Part shown: positions 15,001-22,458 of the stretch, in pieces
Numbering within the stretch: the first letter of the stretch is position 1
Layout of the letters: the number at the start of each line of letters is the position of its first letter
Notes under the pieces: generated by a model
Databases searched by the model: none
Told to the model about the DNA's origin: nothing
The model's input: only the letters and a program-made list of their open reading frames with translations
NCBI GenBank assembly: GCA_009193035.1
Contig: SWDT01000007.1
Span: forward strand, 186,001-250,000
Source of the DNA: Halicephalobus mephisto
Taxonomy: Eukaryota; Nematoda; Chromadorea; Rhabditida; Panagrolaimidae
Direction of reading: 5' to 3'
DNA length: 64,000 nt
Position numbers and translations under genes: made by a program

Positions 15001-15329
15001 CTTCAAAAACTACGCGCAAACCACTACGCCACAGAAACGAAACAACGAATTTTTCCAAAAATGAACTTAACAAACGGTTAAAATTCAATTATTGCATTAC
15101 CTTTACAGAATTAAAAAATCCACAATTACTTCATAAAATTCTGCGATTTTCATGATTTTTTCCAAGGTCTCGACAGGAAATTTGAAAAATAATTTTCGTT
15201 GCGAGATATTTTTTGGATTTTCAAATGTGAATTTTTTTGTAATTTAAAAATTTAAAATATAAAACTTACGGTTCTGAGGAAGGAGACGTCATCTTGTTCT
15301 CCAGCCCCTGTCTCTTCTTTGTCCGTCAT
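1..15329 (-). CDS. unc-68: ryanodine receptor, 5' part (13 exons, runs off left edge)
   Basis: Intracellular calcium-release channel of the sarcoplasmic/endoplasmic reticulum. Exons, 5' to 3': 15329-15270, 14446-14318, 12989-12041, 11622-10800, 10391-8412, 7975-7864, 7821-7685, 7305-7186, 7119-5825, 5398-3337, 2966-2314, 1626-1160, 775-1 (open). All joins keep frame and use GT-AG, giving about 3187 residues, roughly the first three fifths of a normal RyR of about 5000. Seen: start [21 protein letters not shown]-terminal trefoil/MIR block with [23 protein letters not shown]-type helices in exon 4; SPRY1 from about residue 655; RyR repeats near 870 and 990 ([26 protein letters not shown]); SPRY2 near 1090; SPRY3 in exon 9; a second RyR-repeat pair in exon 13 ([13 protein letters not shown]). 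The pore lies outside the window. Introns carry many short repeats. The symbol is by homology to the single nematode RyR gene. Confidence 0.96.
776..1159. repeat. RyR intron 12 with dispersed repeat copy A (923-1110)
   Basis: No coding sequence is seen. Positions 923-1110 match 8189-8376 in RyR intron 5 at 185 of 188 bases by eye. The element contains GTCCCGGCACTCGCTCG and ends in GCGCGAATTCAAAAAT, a tail shared with more diverged copies near 2030, 2220, 19370, 19540 and 19730 and related to sequence near 63380. Confidence 0.8.
1627..2313. repeat. RyR intron 11: AT-rich, GCGCGGGAATTC repeats and GA-rich tract
   Basis: AT-rich intron with two copies of a block containing GCAATGCTCTCTCCCCTCGC and the GCGCGGGAATTC tail, ending near 2050 and 2240. 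Between them, about 2090-2170, is a GAGAGA-rich tract. No exon signal is seen. Confidence 0.75.
2967..3336. repeat. RyR intron 10: tandem TTCATATAT repeat
   Basis: The intron is nearly filled by roughly 30-bp variants built on AAAGTTCATATATGAATTAT and AATCCATATATCAACTAC. The core TTCATATATGAA is palindromic, so the array could fold on itself. No coding sequence is seen. Confidence 0.8.
5399..5824. repeat. RyR intron 9: 68-bp tandem repeat (about 5430-5720)
   Basis: About four copies of a 68-bp unit containing CCCGGGGTACAGTAA, CTTTCGTTCCGAGAA and CTCAAGTTCTTCAAAAAC. The copies near 5575-5710 are almost identical, which points to recent expansion; the first copy is diverged. Confidence 0.85.
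7306..7684. other. RyR intron 7, no clear feature
   Basis: AT-rich intron. An ACCTAAAATTAGGTAA self-complementary stretch is visible near 7490-7505. I see no gene or repeat array. Confidence 0.6.
7976..8411. repeat. RyR intron 5 with dispersed repeat copy B (8189-8376)
   Basis: Contains the near-identical second copy of the 188-bp element at 923-1110, in the same orientation. An open frame across this intron is repeat-derived and not supported as a gene. Confidence 0.8.
10392..10799. repeat. RyR intron 4: irregular ATTGATATATC tandem repeat
   Basis: From about 10430 the intron is made of alternating short motifs such as AACACTAATTGATATATC, AAAACTCAAAAATAATATAT and GAAATTAAAAATTGATATAT. No coding sequence is seen. 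Confidence 0.8.
11623..12040. repeat. RyR intron 3: AAAATTGATATATAAA repeat
   Basis: About thirteen degenerate copies of a roughly 30-bp unit with core TTCAAAAATTGATATATAAA. It resembles the array in RyR intron 4, suggesting a shared simple-sequence source. No coding sequence is seen. Confidence 0.8.
12990..14317. repeat. RyR intron 2: two repeat families
   Basis: The largest RyR intron in the window. About 13085-13520 holds three copies of a roughly 145-bp unit with GGTCTCGACGCGAAATTTTA and TCTAGAACTTAGCCTAAG. About 13920-14052 and 14097-14221 are two copies of another unit with ACACGACCCTCTGTTTACCC. The stretch 13620-13760 has a GC-rich block (TAGGGCCATGTGGGGG, CCACCTTCGAGGA) with diverged relatives near 15900-16020 and 62170-62280. 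No exon is seen. Confidence 0.75.
14503..14688 (-). CDS. candidate alternative first exon of the ryanodine receptor
   Basis: A 62-codon open exon begins with ATG directly after an in-frame TAA and ends in frame at AAG|GTTTG. A 56-nt intron with a TTTTTAG acceptor separates it from RyR exon 2 (14446-14318). Joining them gives ...[15 protein letters not shown], which takes the place of exon 1's ...[16 protein letters not shown] without disturbing frame. The encoded N-terminus is basic ([13 protein letters not shown]) and otherwise unlike exon 1. No acceptor usable from exon 1 is seen upstream, because an in-frame stop precedes the ATG, so it would need its own promoter between 14689 and 15269. 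It could instead be a short nested gene or a chance open frame. The clean phase-0 junction and coding-like codons favour an alternative start. No transcript evidence is available. Confidence 0.5.
14689..15269. promoter_or_regulatory. RyR intron 1 and possible internal promoter region
   Basis: This lies upstream of the candidate alternative first exon. It contains the tRNA-like sequence at 14965-15039 and otherwise AT-rich DNA, with TATATAA (minus strand) touching the ATG. Promoter function is inferred only from the alternative exon. Confidence 0.25.
14965..15039 (-). other. tRNA-like sequence (pseudo-tRNA or tRNA-derived repeat)
   Basis: Read on the minus strand, this 75-nt stretch in RyR intron 1 has a good A box (TGGCGTAGTGG) and B box (AGTTCGATTCC) at normal tRNA spacing. 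A D stem GCGT/GCGC and an end stem GTTTCTG/CAAAAAC with one mismatch can be drawn. The anticodon arm does not fold into a five-pair stem with a seven-base loop, and the T stem pairs only in part. No T-run terminator follows closely. It is therefore more likely a decayed tRNA or a SINE-like remnant than a working tRNA gene. It lies between RyR exon 1 and the candidate alternative exon, on the same strand. Confidence 0.45.
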
Positions 15330-16860
15330 TTTTAATCGCTGGAACTTTCGTCGAGGTTAATTTTGAGGATCATTGAACCGGGATTTTCGATTTTTTATTG
15401 AAATTAAAAACGAGCTCTCTCCTTCTCGTTTCTTTTCGAAAGTCGTTACCTAAAATCACGCAATAAGTAACAAATCATGCCATGATATTTAAAAATGAAA
15501 ATCACCGCGAAATAGTCCCGACACGAATTTTTAGAGCTTTTTAAAGATATTTAAAAAAGTAAAAATTTTGCGAAATGGTCCCGACACGAATTATTAAGAC
15601 TTTTTAAAGATATTTAAAATAATTTAAAAAATAAGTTTTTGCGAAATGGTCCCGACACGAATTTTTAGAGCTTTTTAAAGATATTTAAAAAAGTAAAATT
15701 TTTGCGAAATAGTCCCGACACGAATTTTTAGAGCTTTTTAAAGATATTTAAAAAAGTAAAATTTTTGCGAAATAGTCCCGACACGAATTTTTTAAAATGT
15801 TTAAAATTATTTAAAAAGTAAAACTTTTGCGAAATGGTCCTGACACGAATTTTTTAGGAAATAAAACTGTCTACGTAATGAGTTCAGTTTTGTATAAAAA
15901 TTATTTCGTAATCTTCAACGACTTCGCAGTTAATTTTTTGAAATAAATTTCTTTCAAATCTCAAGACCTCTAGATTAGGACATGTGGAGACATAAAGCCT
16001 TCATCCACCCTCGAGGATTAATGATTACACAACATTAAAGTGCTTATGGATATTGAAAAAAAATAATTGACATTATAGTATTTCGTTAAAATAATTTTTT
16101 TTGCATTTTATATTAAAAAATAAAAATTACGAAATTATAGAAAGTAAAAAATTAAAAATAAAAATTACAAAATTACAAAATTAAAAATAAAAATAAAATT
16201 AAAAATAAAAATAAAATTAAAAATAAAAATAAAAATAAAAATTACAAAACTACAAAATTATAAAATTATAAAAAATAAAAAATAAAAATTACGAAATTAT
16301 AGAAAATAAAATTATAAAAAATAAAGATTACAAAAAATTAAAAAATATAATTAGAAATAAAAAATATTATAAAATTTTAGGATTTTTAAAGTTGGCCTAA
16401 AAAAGTGGTTTCAAAGTAACTTGCCAGTTTTTCCGTTTTTTCAATTTCGTTCTCTTTACGCGGAAATTTAAAAATTAAAAAAATCATTTTTTTTAATTAC
16501 AATTTTTATTCTACAAATACTGAAAAAAAACTAAAAAATTTTTAAAAAGCTAAAAAACATTTAAATTCAAAAAAATAAAAAAAAATTAGAAAAAATTTAA
16601 AAATATTTTTTAAAAAATTAGAAAAAATTTAAAAATATTTTTTAAAAAATTAGAAAAATTTAAAAATAATTTTTAAAAAATTAGAAAAATTTAAAAATAT
16701 TTTTTAAAAAATTAAAAAAATTCTTTTAAAAAGTAGAAAATTTTTAAAAATTTTAAAATATTTTTGAATTTTTCTAATTTTTTAAAAAATTGAATAAAAT
16801 AAAAAATAAAAATTTAATTTTTTTGAAATTGAACAATTGTGACAATAAATAGGTAAAAAT
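15330..16860. repeat. upstream of RyR: tandem repeats and A/T tracts
   Basis: 15330-15480 is the immediate 5' flank of RyR. About 15500-15855 has six copies of a roughly 60-66-bp unit starting GCGAAATAGTCCCGACACGA. About 15900-16060 is a relative of the GC-rich block in RyR intron 2. From 16100 to 16850 there is low-complexity AAAATTAAAA sequence. No gene is seen. Confidence 0.75.
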
Positions 16861-17539
16861 TAAAGGACAAGTATCCGTTCGTGGTCGGAAAAAAAATCGA
16901 CCATCACTCGCGGTGGGACCAGCAAATTTCGGAGGTTCTTTTGATATTTATCCTTTGAAGGCGGATTTCAAGTAGGGTCCTGACGAGCGGTGCTTAATGT
17001 ACTTTCGACTAGACTTCGATTAGAGACCGAGTAAACTAGGAAGTAACCAGTGTTATGTTCATCAAAGTCAACAGTCAAAGTTCAAAGTTAAAATTAAAAT
17101 TTTTGTGTTCAAAAATTTTTGATTTTTTTTATTACAAAAAGTTATACTTTATTTTACTTAACTTTTCTCGATCTAGACTAGACTTATGGGATGTGTTTTA
17201 ACACGAAAAACTCTCAATTTACTTTTTAATTACAAATTTCAATACTGTATTATTTCTAAAAAATTAAAAATAAATTTTTCCAAAAAAATTAAAAATGAAT
17301 TTTTCCAAAAAATTATCATATTCGCGGTGGGACTAGCGACGTTTTATTTTGCATTTTTTATTCCCTGAGGACATGTCGTAGATCGTAATTCCTTCACAAA
17401 CGTGTTTAACTACGTATTTAGCTGTATTTTTTGGACGAATACTAAGCCTTTAATTAGAAAATAAATCTAGCACGTCCACAACGGAATTAGCGTCATCTCA
17501 TTTTAGTTTGCTTTTTATACCCTTAGGACAAGTTCCAAT
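16861..17539. other. AT-rich intergenic with a repeat shared with 37.8-38.2 kb
   Basis: About 17090-17210 (CTCGATCTAGACTAGACTTA, then TTAACACGAAAA) recurs three times at about 37780-38200. A CCTGAGG heptamer lies at 17364. Diverged GGTCGG/GGGACCAG pieces occur near 16880-16920. No coding sequence is supported. Confidence 0.6.
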
Positions 17540-18010
17540 CAACGGTCTCGACACGAAATATTTGATTCATTTTAGAATATCTACTAGATTACTGTATTTC
17601 TACAAAAAATCAAACATTCGCTGCAGGACTAAGGATTTAAAAAAATGAAAATAACGGTCTCGACACGAAATGTTTGATCCATTTCCAAATACGTACTAGA
17701 TTACTGTATTTCTACAAAAAATTAAACATTCGCTGCAGGACTAAGGATTTAAAAAAAATGAAAATAACGGTCTCACCACGAAATGTTTGATCCATTTCCA
17801 AATACGTACTAGATTACTTTTTTAAAATAGTTACATTTTTGTGGAAAAAAATTAAACATTCGTTGCAGCATCAAGAATTTTTTATTTTAAAAAACGAAAA
17901 CAACGGTCTCGACACGAAATATTTGATTTACTTAGGAATACGTACTAGATTACTGCACGTTTATAAAAAATCAAATATATTCGTTGTGGGATCAAGAATT
18001 TTGTATTCAA
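17540..18010. repeat. four-copy tandem repeat with GGTCTCGACACGAAAT head
   Basis: Four copies of a roughly 115-bp unit: GGTCTCGACACGAAAT, then TACTAGATTACTGTATTTCT, then ATTCGCTGCAGGACTAAGGA. Copies begin near 17546, 17653, 17767 and 17903. The head matches the terminal motif of the MITE at 18023-18302. Confidence 0.8.
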
Positions 18011-18022
18011 AAAAGTAAAAAT

Positions 18023-18152
18023 AGTGGTCCCGACACGAATGATTTTTAATTCATTTTTTATTTATACATTTAGTCACTATTTACTTAAATAATAATTAAT
18101 TACTCTTTTAGGAAAGAAACTAAATAAAAGAATTTTCGTTTCAGGACCACTA
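18023..18152. mobile_element. MITE family 1, copy 1
   Basis: A 130-bp element with terminal inverted repeats: left AGTGGTCCCGACACGAAT, right TTTTCGTTTCAGGACCACT. The interior is AT-rich and non-coding. The next copy starts about 20 bp downstream in the same orientation. Confidence 0.75.
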
Positions 18153-18171
18153 CTTTTTAAAAAAACTTAAT

Positions 18172-18302
18172 TGTGGTCCCGACACGAATGATTTTTAATT
18201 CATTTTTTATTTACACATTTAGTTACTATTTACTTAAATAATAATTAATTACTCTTTTAAGGAAGAAACTAAATAAAAGAATTTTCGTGTCAGGACCACT
18301 AC
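18172..18302. mobile_element. MITE family 1, copy 2
   Basis: Near-identical to copy 1. Left end TGTGGTCCCGACACGAAT, right end TTTTCGTGTCAGGACCACTA, complementary over about 17 bases. The tandem array at about 58490-59830 uses the same end motif. No transposase is encoded. Confidence 0.75.
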
Positions 18303-18360
18303 TTTTCATTCATCTTTTTCTTTTTCAGAATCAAATTTCAAAAAGTAGTCCGGACATAAG

Positions 18361-18543
18361 CTATCCTTGGCTCATTTTTCGACTTTGACCTAGTTTGTGA
18401 TTCTTTAACGAATAGAGTCTTTGATAAAAAAGCAGTGACAAATTTTCCCGGAGGCAATTAGGAAAATAAAATTTTTCTTTCAATATTGGTTCTTGAGGTT
18501 TTGCAGCTTGGTCTGTTGCAAACAAATAAACAAGGCTCAACAT
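18361..18543 (-). CDS. hypothetical 60-residue open frame
   Basis: A single-exon frame from ATG (MLSLVYLFATDQAAKPQEPI) to TAG, preceded on the minus strand by CGGCAACAG, which could serve as an acceptor. Base composition is more balanced than the flanks. I do not recognise the product. It could be a small gene, an orphan exon or chance. A weak resemblance (NCLRE..L) to an open frame at 39789-39983 may only reflect the shared CCTNNGG-type motif. Confidence 0.25.
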   Translation of the reverse strand: MLSLVYLFATDQAAKPQEPILKEKFYFPNCLRENLSLLFYQRLYSLKNHKLGQSRKMSQG

Positions 18544-18549
18544 CTGTTG

Positions 18550-19300
18550 CCGAGGTGAATAAGACTTAAATTTCTTAAAATATTCAAAAATTTTAAAAAT
18601 AAAAAAATTTTAAAAATAAAAAATTTAAAAAAAAAACAAAAAATTTTTAAAATTTAAAATTAAAAAAAATTAAAAAATTAAAAAAAAAACAAAAAATTTT
18701 TAAAATTTAAAAATAAAAAATTAAAAAAAAAAACAAAAATTTCAACTTTAAAAAAAAATAAGAAATTTCAATTTTTAATTATTAAAAAAAGTAAAATTTT
18801 AATTTTTAAATTTCAAAAAAAATAAAAAAACTTCAATTTTTAAAATATTCAAATCTAAAAAATTTTAAATTTTCATAAATATTTAAAATTTTTTAATTTT
18901 GGAGATTTTTAAAAAACAAAAAATTTCAAACTTAAGTTAATTGAATTCGGCAGTTGTCTATTTTATGATTTTTCGAGGATTTTTTACTGAAGTATAAACA
19001 TTAATGTCAATTTTCCTTCCCCAGGGCTTGGTTAAGATCGAAAAATTTGGTCCAAGTCAAAGCAATATTAAAAACTATTTAAAAAAAATAAAAAAATTTA
19101 AAAAAAAATTTTAAAAAAAATAAAAAAATAAAAAAATTTTAAAAAAAATAAAATAAAAATTTTCCAAAAATAAATTTTTAAATAAAAAAATCGATTTCGA
19201 AATACTTTACATAGAAATTCCAAAAATTTTAAAAATTAATATTCTCATAAAAAATTTAAATGATGAAATTATTTTAATACGAATTTTTAAAATTATAAAA
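18550..19300. other. A-rich low-complexity DNA
   Basis: Mostly AAAAATTTAAAA tracts. Near 19020-19070 a CCTTCCCCAG acceptor-like site is followed by about 25 open codons on the plus strand, too short to call. Nothing else is seen. Confidence 0.5.
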
Positions 19301-19309
19301 AAATTGATT

Positions 19310-19745
19310 TTGAAGTGATTTATCAGATTTGCCAGTTTTGTCATTTTTGTAAAGTTTTCTCTCTGCGCGGGAATTCAAAAATTTAGAAAAATTAACATTT
19401 TTAAAAAAATTAAAAATTATTTCAATGCGAAAATGTTCAAAAATTTAGGATTGTAGAAAGGAGCGCGAGTGAGAACCGAGCGAGAGTTGATTTCGAAATG
19501 ATTTGCCACTTTTTCCATATTTATAAATCTCTCTCTGCGCGGGAATTCAAAAATTTCCAAAAATTAACATTTTTAAAAAAATTAAAAATTATTTCAATGC
19601 GAAAATATTCAAAAATTTAGGATTGTAGAAAGGAGCGCGAGTGAGAACCGAGCGAGAGTCGATTTCGAAATGATTTGCCAGATTTGCCAATTTTGCCGTT
19701 TTTGCAAAGTTCTCTCTCTCTGCGCGGGAATTCAAAAATTAAATT
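19310..19745. repeat. 2.4-copy tandem repeat of the GCGCGGGAATTC family
   Basis: A roughly 175-bp unit repeated: GATTTCGAAATGATTTGCCA, CTCTCTGCGCGGGAATTC, then AGGATTGTAGAAAGGAGCGC and GAGTGAGAACCGAGCGAGAG. It is related to the 188-bp element in RyR introns 5 and 12 and to sequence at 63130-63390. Confidence 0.8.
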
Positions 19746-20690
19746 TTAAAAAAGTTTTTTAAAGTAATATTTAAAGTTTTAAATTTAAATAAGAAGTATT
19801 AATTAATGAATTGAATAATCTTGAAATTATAATAAAGTAAAAAAACGTAAAATCTTCTGGAAGCAGGAGGCGGAAGGACGTCATCGTCGAAAACGAACGC
19901 AACCACAGCACGCGATAGCTGAGAACTAGGGAAAAAGATAAAACTGGCCAGGAAAGGATAAAACTTCAGAAAAACTTAAAAATTTAAAAACAAATATTAA
20001 AAAAATTCAAAAAAATAAAAAAAAAACAATTTTTCTTCCAAAAATTCAAAAAATATCAAAAAAATTAAGAAATATTAAAAAACCAAAAAACATTTTTAAA
20101 AAAATAAAAAAATTAAAAATTTCAAAAATATTTAAAAAAAAAGTTTTTTAAAAAGTTTAAATAATTTTAAATTTCCTATTCGAAAAATTTATAAAAAAAC
20201 TTTTTTGTCAAATTAATAAAAATTTAAATTATGTTTTATTTTTAAAAAGTAAAACTTATTTTATAAAAAAAAAATTATTTTAAAAAAAAGTTAAAATTAT
20301 TTGAATTTTAAATAAAGTTGAAATTATTCAATTTAAAAAAAATAAAAATAATTTTATTTAAAAAAATAAAAATTATTTAAAAAAATAAAAATTACTTTAA
20401 AAAATATAAATTGTTTTATTTTAAAAAAAACAGGAATTATTTTATTTAAAAAAATAAAAATTATTTTAAAAAATATAAATTGTTTTAAAAAATATAAATT
20501 GTTTTAAAAAATATAAATTGTTTTATTTTAAAAAAAACAGGAATTATTTTATTTAAAAAAACAGAAATTATTTTTAAAAAAATAAAAATTATTTTATTTA
20601 AAAAATAAAAATTTTAATTTTTTTTTAAAAGTAATTTTTAAATTCTAGTTTTGTGAAGATTTTCGGAAGTTAAATAGAAACATATTTTTT
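19746..20690. other. A/T desert with one GC-rich island
   Basis: About 19855-19935 is a compact GC-rich island (AAGCAGGAGGCGGAAGGACG) between long A/T tracts. Short open stretches exist on both strands but no complete gene. About 20380-20600 repeats AAAAAATATAAATTGTTTTA. Confidence 0.5.
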
Positions 20691-20693
20691 TAG

Positions 20694-20834
20694 AATTTCA
20701 ATGGTGCTCTTGGCAGAAACAGAACCAAAGACAAAAAACGGAAAAACGGGCTAGAAGAGACGGCTAAGCAGGATAAATGTCGTCAATGGTTGTTATGCCC
20801 CAAGTGTCTGCCAAGGAATAAATACAACTTGTAA
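20694..20834 (+). CDS. possible orphan terminal exon
   Basis: TTTTTTTAG at 20685-20693 is followed by 46 open codons and TAA, in otherwise low-complexity DNA. The translation is basic and ends with a cysteine pair in LLCPKCLPRNKYNL. No upstream exon could be assigned. It might be the last exon of an unseen plus-strand gene, a fragment, or chance. The product is not recognised. Confidence 0.25.
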   Translation, partial: NFNGALGRNRTKDKKRKNGLEETAKQDKCRQWLLCPKCLPRNKYNL

Positions 20835-21450
20835 TTTTATTTAAATAAATAAGTAATAAGGAAGTAAAAAATACGATTTAGAAACTTTCGTTTTTTCGGA
20901 ACAATGCTCATCAATCCAACCATGACAGATCCCCTGAGGCATCGGGATTTTGACAAAGAACATTTAAAATCCAAAACATTGTCGTGTTTTTCTATTTTTC
21001 ATATAAAAACTTAAAAAATATTTTAAAAAACTCAAAAAACTCATAAAAATTTAAAAAAAACTCAAAAATTTAGAAAAAATATATAAAAATTTTTAAAAAA
21101 AACTCAAAAAATATTTTAAAAAACTCAAAAAATTTTAAAAAAAATATAAAAATTTTAAAAAAAATTCAAAAATTTTTATATAAATTTTTTTTTTACTTTT
21201 AGTATTTTTAAAAATATAATTTTGTTTTAAATTTTTATATTTTTTTAAATTTTTTAAGATTTTTTTTATTAAAGAATATTTTTTTTTGAAATTTTTTAAA
21301 ACTTTTTTTGTTAAAAAATATTTTTTTTTGAAAATTTGTGTTTTTTTTCATTAATTTTTATATTTTTTAAATCGCTGGAAATGAAAGTACATATTTTTGT
21401 TAAAATTTTACAAAAAAATCCAATTTTACGCAAAATTTAACAAAAAAAAA
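20835..21450. other. A/T-rich DNA with a GC island at 20880-20990
   Basis: The island has an ATG-led open frame (MLINPTMTDPLRHRDFDKEH...) and the heptamer CCTGAGG at 20933. The rest is A- and T-rich runs. No firm gene. Confidence 0.4.
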
Positions 21451-21458
21451 CTAAATTT

Positions 21459-21587
21459 GAGGTTCCCGAACGGAATTTAGGCTTCGTATAATAATTTTAA
21501 ATTTTTCTTTTTTCACAAATATTTTTTTATTTAATAATAAAAAAGTTAATCCGATATTTAGGCCCAAATTCCGTCCGAGAGTACGTA
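21459..21587. mobile_element. MITE family 2, degraded copy
   Basis: The left end (near 21461) GTTCCCGAACGGAATTTAGG and right end (to 21587) ATTCCGTCCGAGAGTACGTA are diverged versions of the inverted repeats of the intact copy at 21851-21964. Confidence 0.65.
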
Positions 21588-21850
21588 AATGAATTTTTTT
21601 CTTTTTTCAATAAATATATTTTTATTATTTTTTAAAACAATTAAAAGTTAAAAATACTTGTTTAAAAATAATATTTAAAAAATTGAATTTTATTTAAAAA
21701 ATTTCAAAAAATTCAGAAAAATTAAATAAAATATTTAAAAATTCAGAAAAAAATTGATAAAAAATTTTGTAAATTTAATAAAAAATCTAAAATTTTTAAA
21801 AAAGTTTTAAAAAATTCAAAAAAGTTTAATAAAAATGTTAAAAAATAATT

Positions 21851-21964
21851 TAAGTACTCTCGGACGGAATTTAGGCCTCGTGGAATGTTGCCAGATTGTC
21901 CTCTTTCAACAATGGAAAATGGTTAATCTGGCTTGCAGGCCTAAATTCCGTCCGAGAGTACCTA
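21851..21964. mobile_element. MITE family 2, intact copy with 28-bp inverted repeats
   Basis: The left arm 21851-21878 and right arm 21937-21964 are complementary at 27 of 28 positions (core ACTCTCGGACGGAATTTAGG). The 58-bp centre contains a further CCAGATT...AATCTGG pairing, so the whole element could fold into one hairpin. No coding capacity. Confidence 0.8.
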
Positions 21965-22056
21965 AATTAATTTTTTTCTTTTTTTTCGTTTTTTTTCGTT
22001 TTTTTTAAATTTTCATTAAATTTCGTGTTTTTTTAACGATTTTTTGCATTTTTTAG

Positions 22057-22173
22057 GACGAACCAAGGCTGAAGAAGATACCTATGTGGAAAAATCTGAT
22101 TTTATTTGGAAATTTTCTAAAAAATTCAACAAAATTTAAAAAATTACTCCTGAACGGAATGGAGGATGTTTAA
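22057..22173 (+). CDS. possible orphan exon
   Basis: An acceptor-like TTGCATTTTTTAG is followed by 38 open codons (DEPRLKKIPMWKNLILFG...) ending at TAA. It is embedded in A/T-rich DNA. It could belong to the same unseen plus-strand gene as 20694-20834, but no joining is supported. Product unknown. Confidence 0.2.
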   Translation, partial: DEPRLKKIPMWKNLILFGNFLKNSTKFKKLLLNGMEDV

Positions 22174-22233
22174 AATGATTAATTTTTATTTAAAAATAAA
22201 GTTTGATGAGACTTATTGAAAAACAAAAATTAG

Positions 22234-22435
22234 GCAAAAGTTAGCCGTCAATCGATGGGCCGAGTGAAAGCCCTGAGGGAATGGTCCAGGCGGCTGCGGA
22301 GGAGCACCTGGCATTGCAAATCCGGGATCTGCAGACAGCTCGCTTTAGAGCGACAAACCGGGTCCTTTGTTTTCTCTGGAGTGACTTATCCCGCACTCGA
22401 TCCGGGATTTTTGACATCAAACGAACTAAATACAA
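22234..22435 (+). other. GC-rich island, possibly coding, 3' of the aminotransferase
   Basis: Composition changes abruptly from AT desert to GC-rich. It is open in more than one frame. One plus frame (from 22281, MVQAAAEEHLALQIRDLQTA...) looks like a helical coding segment, starting after a possible acceptor at 22241-22243. It overlaps no known gene. It may be an exon of an unidentified gene or inserted DNA. Strand and frame are not certain. Confidence 0.35.
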
Positions 22436-22458
22436 ACATTCTGAAAACTTTGAAAATT

